A DNA stretch of 45,109 nucleotides from Opitutus sp. GAS368 (lineage in GTDB: Bacteria > Verrucomicrobiota > Verrucomicrobiia > Opitutales > Opitutaceae). The stretch is taken from contig CAMBUJ010000005.1 in the NCBI GenBank assembly GCA_945871005.1, positions 1 to 45,109 on the forward strand, read 5' to 3'. The position numbers and the translations under genes are program-made. Below, in pieces: positions 25,435-34,453 of the stretch (position 1 is the first letter of the stretch; each line of letters opens with the position of its first letter). The notes below the pieces were generated by a model. That model was not told where the DNA came from. It ran no database searches and worked only from the letters and a program-made list of their open reading frames with translations.

Positions 25435-28400
25435 TCACGACGACGACGAGCTGGGCGCAGCTACCGGGTGCAGGAGACGCAGGGATTTGAGCAGCTTCTC
25501 AACCTGGGCGTCGTAGTTATGCCACCAATCGGTGGACCAGATCCGGTGCAGCTTCCAACCGAGCCCCGCCAGGATCATTTGACGCAGCTTGTCCCGGTCA
25601 CGTGCGGTTGCGGCACGATGATAGGTAGCGCCGTCGCATTCCACCCCTAGCAGGTAGCGGCCGGGGGCCGAGGGATCCACGACGCCCAGGTCGATGCGAT
25701 AGCCGGAACAGCCGACTTGATGATGCACTTCGTAACCGGCAGCCCGGATGCGATCGGCCACTAGGCGCTCAAATTCAGAATCAGGCTCGGCCGACGCAGA
25801 TGCTTGGGTCGCAGCGGAGAGCGATTTCGGGCCACGCTCGGCATAATCGAGGAAATATTTGAGGTCGCGCACACCCCGCGCACGGGTGCGTGTCAGGTCG
25901 ATTTGATCGCCACGCAGACCGCTGAAAACCGTAACCTCATGCTTTGCCCGGGTAATTGCCACGTTGAGGCGACGCTCGCCACCGTCCCGGTTGAGCGGAC
26001 CGAAGTTCAGCGAGATTTTGCCGGCTTCATCGGGGCCGTAGCAGATGGAAAAGAAGATCACGTCACGCTCGTCGCCCTGGACGTTCTCCAAGTTTTTAAC
26101 AAAGACCGGTTCACCTTCCAGCGGGGGATTGTCGCCAAAGTGGCCTTCGATTTCGGGGTGCTTACGCCGTTCCTCGTCGAGCAGGTTCTCCACCAGTTGC
26201 TGCTGAGCTTGGCTAAAAGTGACGACGCCGTAGGAACGGATTGGGCCGCCCTTTTTGCGTAGGCGGGAGACCAATTCCTTCACCAGGGCTTCGGCTTCGC
26301 CTCGGTTGGTGCGGGACTTTCCTTTGTCGTAGCGCGCCTTGGGCAAATGATGGAAGCGCACGCCGCCGCTGTTCGTTTCAGGCGAAGGAAAGGTCAGCAG
26401 ATCGTTCTCGTAGTAGTGGTGATTACTAAACGCGATGAGTCCCTCGTGCCGACTGCGATAATGCCACTTGAGGCGCTTATGGCGCAGGCCGTTGGTCATC
26501 AGTTCATCGAGGATGCTTTCGAGGTCTTTGTGCTCTTCGGGAGTGATGTCCTCCTCGTCGTCGCCTGAGTTGCTGAAGAAATTGGTGGGAGGAAGCTGCT
26601 TGGGGTCACCGACCACGATCAGTTGTTTACCTCTGGCAATGGCGCCCACGGCATCCCAGACGGGGATCTGCGAGGCTTCGTCGAAAATCACCACGTCGAA
26701 GCTCTGGTGAGAGGCGTCCAAATACTGCGCAACCGAGAGCGGGCTCATCAGCACGCAGGGTTTTAGGCGCGGAAGGAGTTTGGGAATGCGAGTGAGTAGC
26801 TGGCGCACGGGAATGTGCCGCATGCGTTTCCCAATCTCCTTACGCAACAAGCTCAGTTCCTCCTTGGGGACCTCCTGTTGGCTCTGATCATGCGGGATGC
26901 GACCGGCGAGCCGTGACCGAATGAGGTCACGGGAGAGAGCGGCGATTTCGTCGTCGAGGTGGCGGAAGCGCTCGATTCGTTCGGTGTGTTCGTTACCGAA
27001 AAATTCGCGAAGCGTCGCCTCACGTTCGATGCAGGCGAAAAATAACGACCGACGGAAGCTGCGTTCAAACAGTGCCGGAATATCGGGCAACTGCCCGTCG
27101 GCGGATTCAAGGATAGCGATCACCGGAGCGAGGCCGAGTGGCAGACTTTCCTGGCGTACCTTTTGCCAGGCGCACCACTCACGAATCTTAGGCCAGCCCG
27201 TGGGCAGCCGCTCGGAAAGGGTGGCCACGGCGGCAAAATAGTCGGGGGCGGAATCGAGCGTTTCCCTCCTGAGCCGCAACTCGTCGGACAAAACACCGAC
27301 GGCCGTGCGCAGTTGAGTTAACGAATCCCGGTAACGGCTGAACCGGCCGCCGATCGTGGTGCCGACGGCGTAAACGGCCGGGCCCTCGGTAAAGAGAGTG
27401 GCGATCAGTTGCCTGAGTTGGCCGAGCCAGCCGAGGTCATCACCGGCGCAGGCGACCAGGTTGGCGTGAAGTTTCTCGCCCCAAACCCGTGCACGGGAAA
27501 GTTCATCGGCTGCTGGTTCTCCCTTGGTCCACAAAATCCCTAGGCAGGCGCGAGCGGCAGGATCCGCTTCATTGAGTTTGGCGTTGATCAGGTGAAGGCG
27601 AAGCGCGTGTTTCAGAACATCGCCCAACGTGGAGACCTCGGGCTTGGATAGGTCCACCCGCGTGGCGCGAAGCTGACGTCGAATGCCGCCAATTTTCAGC
27701 CACTTAACGAGCCACCACGATTGAAGCGCCGTTTGCAGGTTCGTTTGCAGAGCAGTCAGATCGAGCGCGAGGAGCTTCTCTTCGTCGTAGCCGGCCAACT
27801 TGGAGAGCAGCTCCGAACGCTCGCGCACCAACGCAATCCACGCGTCCAGATTGCTGGAAAGCTGATTCCAGGGAGTGGTGGCGAATGCCGCTCCCACCGG
27901 TTCCGGTGCCAACAGGGTTTCGACGAGGGCCAACAGTTTCGTCAACTGAGCGTGCGCAAGGACATCGGTGGGGTAGCGCAGCCAGTTAAGAAGGTCGAGG
28001 GAGGCATCGGCAGCCGATTGGCTTAAGGCTCCGAGTGCTTGGATGCGGTCCAGGTTGCGTTCTGCCCAAGCAGGCGACCATTCCGTACAAGCCAGTGGGG
28101 TGAGCGGATGGTCAACCAACGGGGATACTTGTCCCGCTCGTTCTTGGAGTAACCGAGCCAGCAGACGGCCCCGTTCTAGGGCTTCCGCAGAGGTGTCGAT
28201 AATGGCGGCCCATCCATCGAGGCGGACGGTCGTCTCGGACTTACGGGGCAGCAGATAATCGAGACATTGGTAGGCGCTGAGGCCGCAGGCATGCCGACGA
28301 TGCAGGGTGCGAGTGTAGTTGTTCAGCGAGGCCCGCAGGCGCTCCAGCTCGGCCGTGCGCTGTGCCCAGTCAGGAACAGCGTTATCGCTGAGGAATTTCA

Positions 28401-30705
28401 GCGCTTGGTCGAACTGAGCAAGCACCTCGGACTTGCCGGTTTTGTTGGAATGCAGTTCGAGGCAAAACGGCTCCAACCCCTCCTCTTTGAGGCGACGGTG
28501 AACGACGTCGAGGGCCGCGCGTTTTTCGGCCACGAACAGGACCCGCTTCCCGTGGGCGAGGCTGTTCGCGATGATGTTGGTGATCGTTTGGGATTTTCCG
28601 GTGCCAGGAGGTCCCTCTAAAACGAAGTCATGACCGGCCGCCACCGCCATGACGGCGGCAAGTTGCGAAGAGTCCGCACTGCGAGGGCAGAAAACGTCAC
28701 GCGGATGAAATTGATCATCGAGTTGAGGCGGCTGAATATCCCCCGATGGATTGGGATATTGGGAGCCGGCATCGTGCACGAGGTGCCGAACGATGCGGTT
28801 ACGCGTGAGCTCATCCAGACGGTCGGAAAGGTCCTTCCACAGAAGAAACTTGGTGAACGAAAACTGGCCCAGCCAGATCTCCGACTTTACCTCCCAGCCC
28901 GGGAGATCACGGACCGCGTCCCGAAAAATTTTGAAAACGAGGGGGACGTTCACGCCGGTGTCGTCTTCAGGTAGAGGATCAAGCCCCGGAATCTCCTTTT
29001 GAAAGTTCTGCCGGAGCATTTCCATTAGGGTTACGTTTAGCCTGGTTTCTTCATCGAGACGGCCCAGCGAAAAACCATCGATTACCGACTTACGCTTCAA
29101 TTCTACCGGAATCAAAAGCAGGGGGGCTCGAAGCGTTCGGTCGCTATGCTCGGCCTCCTTCCACTCTATGAAGCCTACGGCGGCGAAAAGGGTGTTGGAG
29201 CCGTTTTCTTCGAGTGAATTACGCGCCGCACGGTAGAGTTCGGTCAGGCGGCGAGCGTGCTCGGCCTCCTCTAGGTTGCTATGCAATCGCCCGTGGCTGA
29301 GTTCATCCCGCAAGTGCTCATCCAGCGCATCGGTTCCAGTCTTCTTAATGTAAGCGGCTGAACTTCGCGGATCACCACTTCCCATCAGACTGGGCTTGGG
29401 ACGAAGCGAGAGTTGCCGTTCGGCCGCCAGCTCGTCCTCAACGCACTCGGGGGCCGCCGAGAGGATGCGAACCGTGGCCTTGGTCTCTTTAAAGTTTAAC
29501 AGGCGATTGCGCAGGCTCAGGTCGAGGAGCCGACTCTTCCACTGGTCGATGCGTGTTGAAACTTTGTCGGGGGCCTTGGGTGCAGGTATGACCACGTCCG
29601 AAAACACCCGATCACCGAGGCCATTCGTAGGCACCGGCCGGTCGGATGGCGACGTCGGGACTACCGCAGCGGATATTTGGCCGGGAATAGGCAGCGGGTG
29701 AATTTGGGCTACCCGAGAGCGGCGCACGTCCAGCGCGAACCGGAACGGTAGTTCGGTTTCCAGGTGTGACCGGGCCGCAAGTTCGGCATCCTTAAGCGTT
29801 CCGCAAGATTCACAGGCGACGATGGTGCTCTCGAACACCGTGAGCAGTGATTCGACCTCCAGTTTACGTATTTGCTGAAGGTCATCACCGGCCGGTTCCG
29901 GCAAGGTGCGCTCTTCAAGCCAGCACCCTGCATAGGCGTGGCCCTCATGCATGAGAATGAGCGGATTCAGGCCGGCCTGCTCGCAACAGGCGGCAAACAA
30001 AAGGGACAGATCGAGGCAGTTGCCAAAACGCTGGGCGAGAATTTCGAACGGGGTGCGGACTTTTTGACCGGTGTTTTCGAAGCTGGCGGGGGCGACGATG
30101 TAGCGGATGCCGAATTCACCTACGGCCTTGTAAATGGCAGCCGCCTGGTCCCATGCACGTTTGTTGCTTTTATCCTGATAGCCGTTAAACCCTCCGCGTT
30201 GGGTGCTATCCCGGAGCAATTCAGAGGCACGACTGAGAATCGTCATGACAGCGGGATCGTTAGGCAAAATGAACGCCGCCAAGATTTCAGGCAGGGAGGA
30301 AAGCCCGCACCATTCGTTGCGAGCCAGCAGCGAGATGGGCTCTGTGCGGGTGCAAATCACCGTTTCACCGGCGACGACTTCAACTTTAAGCCAGCCGGCC
30401 AATTTTTCATTCAGCGCGAAGAGGAAATCGTGACTGAGCTTTAGTTCGAGCGGGGCGACGCGATATTCACCCTGAGCAGCGATCGATTGCAGGCGGATTT
30501 CGACCGGCGAAGCGAATGCCGGCTCAGTGCTGACCCGAATCACCAGATCCTTGCGAGGCGAGGCGTCGTTCTGAAACTTTAACTCCTTAATGACCGGAAT
30601 CGCGTTTTGCTGGAAGGCGTAGTTAATGGCGCGGTCATAGCTGATTGAAATGAGCGCACTCGCCTCAGCTAGCATTTCTTTTGGTGAGACGAGTAAAGAA
30701 GACAT
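25435..30705 (-). CDS. giant SF1 helicase-nuclease (DUF4011 type) with transglutaminase-like and Vsr-like domains
   Basis: This 1756-residue protein has several recognisable parts. Near residues 220-260 lies a transglutaminase-like segment with Cys in FGNCLDLS and His in EGHAYAG. A DUF4011 segment (RLLDLSLRNRLLNF) starts near residue 390. An SF1 helicase has Walker A GPPGTGKSQT near residue 697, DEASQIP near 1338 and GDPKQLPP shortly after, then UvrD-like C-terminal motifs. A C-terminal Vsr/DUF559-like nuclease (about 1650-1740) has IDLGVVD and GVECDGATYH. Proteins of this kind are frequent in defence islands and probably degrade foreign DNA. It is encoded 90 bp upstream of hsdM and may be co-expressed with the island. 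Confidence 0.85.
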   Translation of the reverse strand: MSSLLVSPKEMLAEASALISISYDRAINYAFQQNAIPVIKELKFQNDASPRKDLVIRVSTEPAFASPVEIRLQSIAAQGEYRVAPLELKLSHDFLFALNEKLAGWLKVEVVAGETVICTRTEPISLLARNEWCGLSSLPEILAAFILPNDPAVMTILSRASELLRDSTQRGGFNGYQDKSNKRAWDQAAAIYKAVGEFGIRYIVAPASFENTGQKVRTPFEILAQRFGNCLDLSLLFAACCEQAGLNPLILMHEGHAYAGCWLEERTLPEPAGDDLQQIRKLEVESLLTVFESTIVACESCGTLKDAELAARSHLETELPFRFALDVRRSRVAQIHPLPIPGQISAAVVPTSPSDRPVPTNGLGDRVFSDVVIPAPKAPDKVSTRIDQWKSRLLDLSLRNRLLNFKETKATVRILSAAPECVEDELAAERQLSLRPKPSLMGSGDPRSSAAYIKKTGTDALDEHLRDELSHGRLHSNLEEAEHARRLTELYRAARNSLEENGSNTLFAAVGFIEWKEAEHSDRTLRAPLLLIPVELKRKSVIDGFSLGRLDEETRLNVTLMEMLRQNFQKEIPGLDPLPEDDTGVNVPLVFKIFRDAVRDLPGWEVKSEIWLGQFSFTKFLLWKDLSDRLDELTRNRIVRHLVHDAGSQYPNPSGDIQPPQLDDQFHPRDVFCPRSADSSQLAAVMAVAAGHDFVLEGPPGTGKSQTITNIIANSLAHGKRVLFVAEKRAALDVVHRRLKEEGLEPFCLELHSNKTGKSEVLAQFDQALKFLSDNAVPDWAQRTAELERLRASLNNYTRTLHRRHACGLSAYQCLDYLLPRKSETTVRLDGWAAIIDTSAEALERGRLLARLLQERAGQVSPLVDHPLTPLACTEWSPAWAERNLDRIQALGALSQSAADASLDLLNWLRYPTDVLAHAQLTKLLALVETLLAPEPVGAAFATTPWNQLSSNLDAWIALVRERSELLSKLAGYDEEKLLALDLTALQTNLQTALQSWWLVKWLKIGGIRRQLRATRVDLSKPEVSTLGDVLKHALRLHLINAKLNEADPAARACLGILWTKGEPAADELSRARVWGEKLHANLVACAGDDLGWLGQLRQLIATLFTEGPAVYAVGTTIGGRFSRYRDSLTQLRTAVGVLSDELRLRRETLDSAPDYFAAVATLSERLPTGWPKIREWCAWQKVRQESLPLGLAPVIAILESADGQLPDIPALFERSFRRSLFFACIEREATLREFFGNEHTERIERFRHLDDEIAALSRDLIRSRLAGRIPHDQSQQEVPKEELSLLRKEIGKRMRHIPVRQLLTRIPKLLPRLKPCVLMSPLSVAQYLDASHQSFDVVIFDEASQIPVWDAVGAIARGKQLIVVGDPKQLPPTNFFSNSGDDEEDITPEEHKDLESILDELMTNGLRHKRLKWHYRSRHEGLIAFSNHHYYENDLLTFPSPETNSGGVRFHHLPKARYDKGKSRTNRGEAEALVKELVSRLRKKGGPIRSYGVVTFSQAQQQLVENLLDEERRKHPEIEGHFGDNPPLEGEPVFVKNLENVQGDERDVIFFSICYGPDEAGKISLNFGPLNRDGGERRLNVAITRAKHEVTVFSGLRGDQIDLTRTRARGVRDLKYFLDYAERGPKSLSAATQASASAEPDSEFERLVADRIRAAGYEVHHQVGCSGYRIDLGVVDPSAPGRYLLGVECDGATYHRAATARDRDKLRQMILAGLGWKLHRIWSTDWWHNYDAQVEKLLKSLRLLHPVAAPSSSSS

Positions 30706-30731
30706 GATCGAGTGTGCAAAAGCTGCAACGA

Positions 30732-30865
30732 GGTAGGCATGGACCTACCGGAGCTACAAGGTTGGACGGAAAGTCCGCGCGCTATTTCGGAATGAGGGTA
30801 ACGGAACGCCCCTTAACGCACCGCATGGAAGCGACAACTTGTGGGTACCAATGAGTGCGGACTTT
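30732..30865. other. possible structured RNA or control region upstream of the defence island
   Basis: No gene is visible in 30706-31106. Its first part is rich in potential pairings: a perfect hairpin GGTAGG-CATGGA-CCTACC (30732-30749), then GGAC-GGAAA-GTCC (30764-30776), whose 3' arm lies within AAAGTCCGC (30770-30778). That segment is also perfectly complementary to GCGGACTTT (30857-30865), so two exclusive folds are possible. The GGAAAGTCCG string recalls RNase P RNA, but nothing else of that RNA is present. It could be a small RNA or a leader on either strand. The function is unknown. Confidence 0.35.
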
Positions 30866-30960
30866 GCAGAAAAAACAATTTTCAATTCCTAACTATAACG
30901 ACAGCAACATTATGAAGTAAAACGGACATTCAGGGAAATCTCGTTTCGTCGTTGAAATGA

Positions 30961-31079
30961 GCGACATTTCGTGGTGACCAAAAAAATACCCACAAGATGT
31001 CGCTTTTTTCGCTGAAAAGCTGGTCACTACAAAATGTCGTACCGGTTTGGTCACCACAAGATGTCGTTTTGCGACATTC
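30961..31079. repeat. cluster of ~20-bp repeats beside tRNA-Ile
   Basis: A motif close to TGGTCACCACAAGATGTCGT occurs at 31048-31067 and 31021-31040 (forward), in a partial forward copy at 30986-31003, and inverted at 30961-30980. A half copy GCGACATT lies at 31071-31078, inverted. The first two copies in the row face each other and can form a stem. Several spaced, oriented copies of a ~20-bp motif are typical of transposase-binding ends of the IS21 and Tn7/Tn5053 kind, so this may be a leftover transposon end. Binding sites for a regulator are the alternative. Confidence 0.5.
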
Positions 31080-31106
31080 TAAAATGACTTTACCACGCGA
31101 CTAGAC

Positions 31107-31183
<77 letters not shown>

Positions 31184-31244
31184 TTTGATAGTGAAGGAGT
31201 TAGGGTGGATTTTAAGGTCTATTTTTAAGGCCTTATTTTTTTAG

Positions 31245-31263
31245 GTGTACCCCCAGTGTACCC
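31245..31263 (+). promoter_or_regulatory. paired GTGTACCC sites at the left end (putative integrase arm sites)
   Basis: GTGTACCC occurs at 31245-31252 and 31256-31263, 11 bp from start to start, followed by a T-run. The same pair with the same 11-bp step and following T-run occurs at the other end of the element (38039-38057). Matching sites near both attachment repeats fit arm-type binding sites of a tyrosine integrase. Apart from these sites I see no gene between 31183 and 31404. Confidence 0.6.
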
Positions 31264-31581
31264 TTTTTTCACTCCACCTTTTCCCCTGCGTTCGGGTGCG
31301 GCTATGCTGTGAACGGTTCCGCCTCCACCTCAGCGGACACAAAAAAGCCTCAGCCGGTTAGAGCCGAGGGCGTGGTGATGGTCGTGATGGATCAGGCGTT
31401 GGGCCTACTCAGGCCGCACCGGCTGGACTACGCCGGCGCCGTGCCACTCCCTAAGTTGCACAATCTCGGGGGCGATGGGCCGGCGCTGCATCTCCTCCAT
31501 CGTGATGGCCACCGGATCAAGTCCAGCGACGGCCAGCCGGATGGATGCGAGTTGGTCGGCCTTGTCGATTGCCTGCTTATA

Positions 31582-32731
31582 CCTTTTATTTAGCAAAATG
31601 GGTCTATTGGAATGATTGCTGCTTTATGGGAAAGCAATGAAACCGAAAATCAAGTTGATGGATGAGCAGGGGCGAAAAGAGGTGAAGGCGCTGTTGGCCG
31701 GGGAGGAGCAGGCAGGATTGCCAAAGGCCAGGTTGATGGCGGTGAGGTTGGCGTTTACTGGACAGCATAGCCTGGAGGAGATTGCGGAGTTGACGGGGAT
31801 GGCACGCAGTCGGGTGATCGAGTGGATCGGACGTTTCCGCAAAGAGGGTGTACAGGGGCTCAAGAATAAGCCCAGAGGGGGCGCGAAGGCGGGTAGCACC
31901 CAAGTGACCCCGAGCGCTGAATGCGGGTTGATCGAAGGGCTCAAAGAGGGCCGATGGAAGCGGGCCGAAGAAGTCCAACGTTGGGCGAAGAGCCAGGGGG
32001 TGAACTTGTCACGGCCCGGGGTGTATGGATGGCTGCGGCGGGTGGGGGCGAAGCTGAAGTTGCCGCGCAAAAGTCACGCGAAAAAGGATCCAGCCAAAGC
32101 CGATGCGTTCAAGCGGGAGTTGGACACTCGCCTAGCCGCGCTGGGTTTACCAAAAGGAACGAAGGCAAGGGTTTGGGTGGCCGACGAACACCGCTACGGA
32201 CTGATCAGTGTCTTACGCCGCGTGTGGACTTTACGGGGGCACCGCCCCACTGCGCCTTACCGCACTCGTTACCAATGGGGCTATCTTTACTCCGCGCTCG
32301 AGGTAGCCGGCGATGGTTTGGCCGAAGCCATGTTCGCCGATGGAGTAAGTCTGGACATGAGCCACGCCTTTCTTCGCCAAATCAGCACCCGTGATCCCGA
32401 AGCAGTTCACGTCATCATCTGGGATCAGGCTGGTTTCCACCAGAACACCGACACCTCGCTCGATCAACTGCCCCCGAACGTACGCATTATCTCGCTGCCT
32501 CCCTATAGCCCTGAACTTAACCCGGTCGAAAAACTTGGTGATCTGATCAAGGACCGCATCGGCAACATTCTTTACGACACCCTTGGCGACATCGAAGCGG
32601 CCATCAGCGAGAAACTCCATCCCATCTGGCACGGTCCAGAGCGCGTTCGAAAATTGATCGGCGAGGGTTGGCTTCTCGCTAAAACAAACTGTTCCTTCAA
32701 ACTCTATAGACCCGTTTTGGCATAGAAAGAG
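31582..32731 (+). mobile_element. IS630-family insertion sequence
   Basis: The 1150-bp element has 26-bp imperfect terminal inverted repeats (31582-31607 and 32706-32731), with an identical GGGTCTAT inner end. TA dinucleotides flank it directly at 31580-31581 and 32732-32733, the target duplication expected for IS630/Tc1-type elements. It contains one complete transposase gene. It interrupts a small minus-strand gene of the integrative element, so it arrived after that element was formed. Confidence 0.85.
31637..32725 (+). CDS. IS630-family transposase
   Basis: This is a single-frame DDE transposase of about 362 residues. The N-terminal half has HTH segments (SLEEIAELTGMARSRVIEWI, and a second winged region). 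The catalytic domain has Asp in VADEHRYG (near residue 182), Asp in WDQAGFH (near 261) and Glu in SPELNPVEKL (near 297), with the LPPYSPELNP motif typical of IS630. The ATG at 31637 is preferred to an in-frame TTG at 31616, which lies only 9 bp inside the inverted repeat. It is complete and likely active. Confidence 0.9.
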   Translation: MKPKIKLMDEQGRKEVKALLAGEEQAGLPKARLMAVRLAFTGQHSLEEIAELTGMARSRVIEWIGRFRKEGVQGLKNKPRGGAKAGSTQVTPSAECGLIEGLKEGRWKRAEEVQRWAKSQGVNLSRPGVYGWLRRVGAKLKLPRKSHAKKDPAKADAFKRELDTRLAALGLPKGTKARVWVADEHRYGLISVLRRVWTLRGHRPTAPYRTRYQWGYLYSALEVAGDGLAEAMFADGVSLDMSHAFLRQISTRDPEAVHVIIWDQAGFHQNTDTSLDQLPPNVRIISLPPYSPELNPVEKLGDLIKDRIGNILYDTLGDIEAAISEKLHPIWHGPERVRKLIGEGWLLAKTNCSFKLYRPVLA

Positions 32732-32960
32732 TATTACTCACTCCCACGATCTTGGCGCGGCGGTCGAGAGATTGGCGGGCGATGCCGTCGCCGGCGGCGA
32801 GACTGCAAAGGTTCTTGAACCCGACTGCCGAGGTGGTGGCGATGCGCTCTAAGCGGCGGGCAAGTTGGATGCCGAGACCTGGACGCAGTGACTCCAGCTC
32901 GTTAAACCGTGCAGCGACTTCAGCGAAGATCAGGGCAGCTTCGGGCGGGAGGTTGGCCAT

Positions 32961-33221
32961 GTCCTAGCGCGGTTCGTAAACCAAAGCGCTTAAACGTAAG
33001 CGTAAACCCTGTACGCGATGGCGTACGGTTACGGCGCGGGTTACATTTCACCGCGTAACGCCGGCGCCGGCGGGGTGAATTAGGCAGGGGGGGGGGGCCT
33101 AGTGCTCGAAAGCGTAACTCTATTTAAAAAAAATCAGCCGCAAAAAGTGGCGATAGGTAACAAAACCCCTCGGTTCCCCTACCCGCCGAAAAGATTCCTT
33201 AGGGGCGCGCACCGGCGGGGG
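32961..33221. other. gene-free region with small palindrome and G-run
   Basis: Between the broken gene and the primase gene lie 261 bp without coding features. It holds a perfect inverted repeat GTACGC-GATG-GCGTAC (33011-33026), several GTAAC/GTTAC units on both strands between 32995 and 33058, and a run of 11 G (33087-33097). The units could bind a regulator or replication protein, or mark the promoter of the split minus-strand gene. No terminator could be assigned. Confidence 0.35.
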
Positions 33222-34325
33222 CTACCTGCCAGCGTCAGCTTCAACCTGTGCCGGCGTCCACGTTGGCCAGTTGTAAGGCTTACAGGAGCAGGTCGGGCCG
33301 TTGATGGGGGCGATGACACGACGACTCCAGCAGGCTGGGCAAAGTCCAGCGGGTGCCGGCGTTGGTGCGGGCGTGCTCGTTGTGCGTTGTGGGGCGAGGT
33401 AAAGCAAACGCTGGGTGGCGCCACTGGATCGGGTGCCAAGGGGCAGACGCACAAACTGTTCGGGGCAGAGCAGGCGAGGGTCGGCACCTAGGCGAGTGAA
33501 GCGCCCGAGTATATCCGCCACCTCGGGTTCGCTTAGCTCTGAGCAATCGAACCAGCCGTGCAGCGATTTGCCGCCCGAGGCGACGACGGCAGCGAGGCGG
33601 CAGGGCACGCGGTCGCGCATTTGCCAGAGGGCCGTTGCCTGTTCGTCGAGGGTTAAACCTTGGTCGCTTTCGATGATGAAATACCGGCGCGGGCCGGTCG
33701 TTGCGCGGCACCGGGTGGATTCATAGCCGGCCTCGGCAATGGTCGATTTAAGGCGCATTGGGTTCGGCACGACAAATTGCCACGCGGTCAGGTCTTCGGC
33801 CTGCCAATCGCGCAGGAAACGCGTCTCTGAGTGCTTGGCGTCGCGCCCTAGGCACACGAGGTCATCGGGGCCGAACAGCAGCCCGAGCACGTCCTGCACG
33901 CGGGTGGTCGGGTGGGTGGTCTGCGAATGGGTCAGCAGGTCGGCGCAGGTGATCTCGTGCACGTTATCGAGCAGCGCGGCCAATGCCGAGGGCGAGAAAA
34001 GCGGGAGTGTGCTGGGTTTGAAATGTCCCTGCCAACCGGCGGCGGCATCGTAGCGGGGCGCGTCGGCGTCGGGGGTGGTGGGCGGGTGGAGAGTCCGCGC
34101 CCATCGTGGTGGAGGGCGTGAGGTCAGGCGCGTTTCAGTGATGCCGAACGCGTCGTTAATGGCGGCGGAAACTTCACGGGCTGGAATGGGGCGGCGTGTG
34201 CCGATTGCCGCGTGTTCGATGGCGGCGTGTGCCTCGTTGTGTGAAAAGCCGTGGCGGCGGCAGGTGCAGGCGCTGGCGAATAGCCAAGCGTGTATTCCGT
34301 TAATAGGTGGTGGATTAAGTGTCAT
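33222..34325 (-). CDS. AEP-type primase-like protein of the integrative element
   Basis: This 367-residue protein has features of an archaeo-eukaryotic primase/polymerase domain. An acidic motif FIIESDQ lies near residue 215, followed by ASGGKSLHGWF near 250 (the S-x-H motif of this fold) and QFVRLPL near 295. The C-terminal end has a possible zinc ribbon with CPAC and CSC. The N-terminal ~90 residues are helical and resemble primase-associated regions of phage and plasmid proteins. With the SF3 helicase encoded just upstream it would form a minimal replication module. The family is inferred from short motifs only. Confidence 0.65.
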   Translation of the reverse strand: MTLNPPPINGIHAWLFASACTCRRHGFSHNEAHAAIEHAAIGTRRPIPAREVSAAINDAFGITETRLTSRPPPRWARTLHPPTTPDADAPRYDAAAGWQGHFKPSTLPLFSPSALAALLDNVHEITCADLLTHSQTTHPTTRVQDVLGLLFGPDDLVCLGRDAKHSETRFLRDWQAEDLTAWQFVVPNPMRLKSTIAEAGYESTRCRATTGPRRYFIIESDQGLTLDEQATALWQMRDRVPCRLAAVVASGGKSLHGWFDCSELSEPEVADILGRFTRLGADPRLLCPEQFVRLPLGTRSSGATQRLLYLAPQRTTSTPAPTPAPAGLCPACWSRRVIAPINGPTCSCKPYNWPTWTPAQVEADAGR

Positions 34326-34349
34326 TTCTCGTCGCTTTCTTCTTTGTTG

Positions 34350-34435
34350 GTGACGCGAGGTGACGCCATTCCCGTAAACTTTCTTAGAGATACGCGTAGG
34401 GAAAAGTTTAGTGCAGACGCGTCACCTCGCGTCAC
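34350..34435. other. nested inverted repeat, candidate replication origin
   Basis: The 128-bp gap between the helicase and primase genes contains a perfect 17-bp inverted repeat (34350-34366 and 34419-34435). Each arm is itself two direct copies of GTGACGC spaced by GAG, making four iterons, two per orientation. Inside lies a second perfect inverted repeat, TAAACTTT (34375-34382) and AAAGTTTA (34403-34410), and near the centre the palindrome TACGCGTA (34391-34398). Iterons plus an AT-richer core between helicase and primase genes fit an origin of the P4 or plasmid kind. A shared operator is the alternative. Confidence 0.55.
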
Positions 34436-34453
34436 ACGGGTCGCTTTCATGGG

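Larger units (their letters stand above)
31405..32960 (-). pseudogene. small gene split by the IS630 insertion
   Basis: The 5' part is on the minus strand at 32960-32734 (starts MANLPPEAALIFAEV) and the 3' part at 31579-31405 (ends REWHGAGVVQPVRPE). Both parts read like natural protein and face the same way on either side of the insertion. When the insertion and one TA are removed, the frames do not meet, because they are off by one base. Either a later frameshift has occurred or the two parts come from different genes. The encoded protein would have been about 130 residues, mostly helical. I do not recognise its family. Confidence 0.55.

Noticed and set aside
30720-30880. RNase P RNA candidate because of GGAAAGTCCG
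   Set aside because: Only this short string agrees. The other conserved regions are missing and the stretch is far too short.
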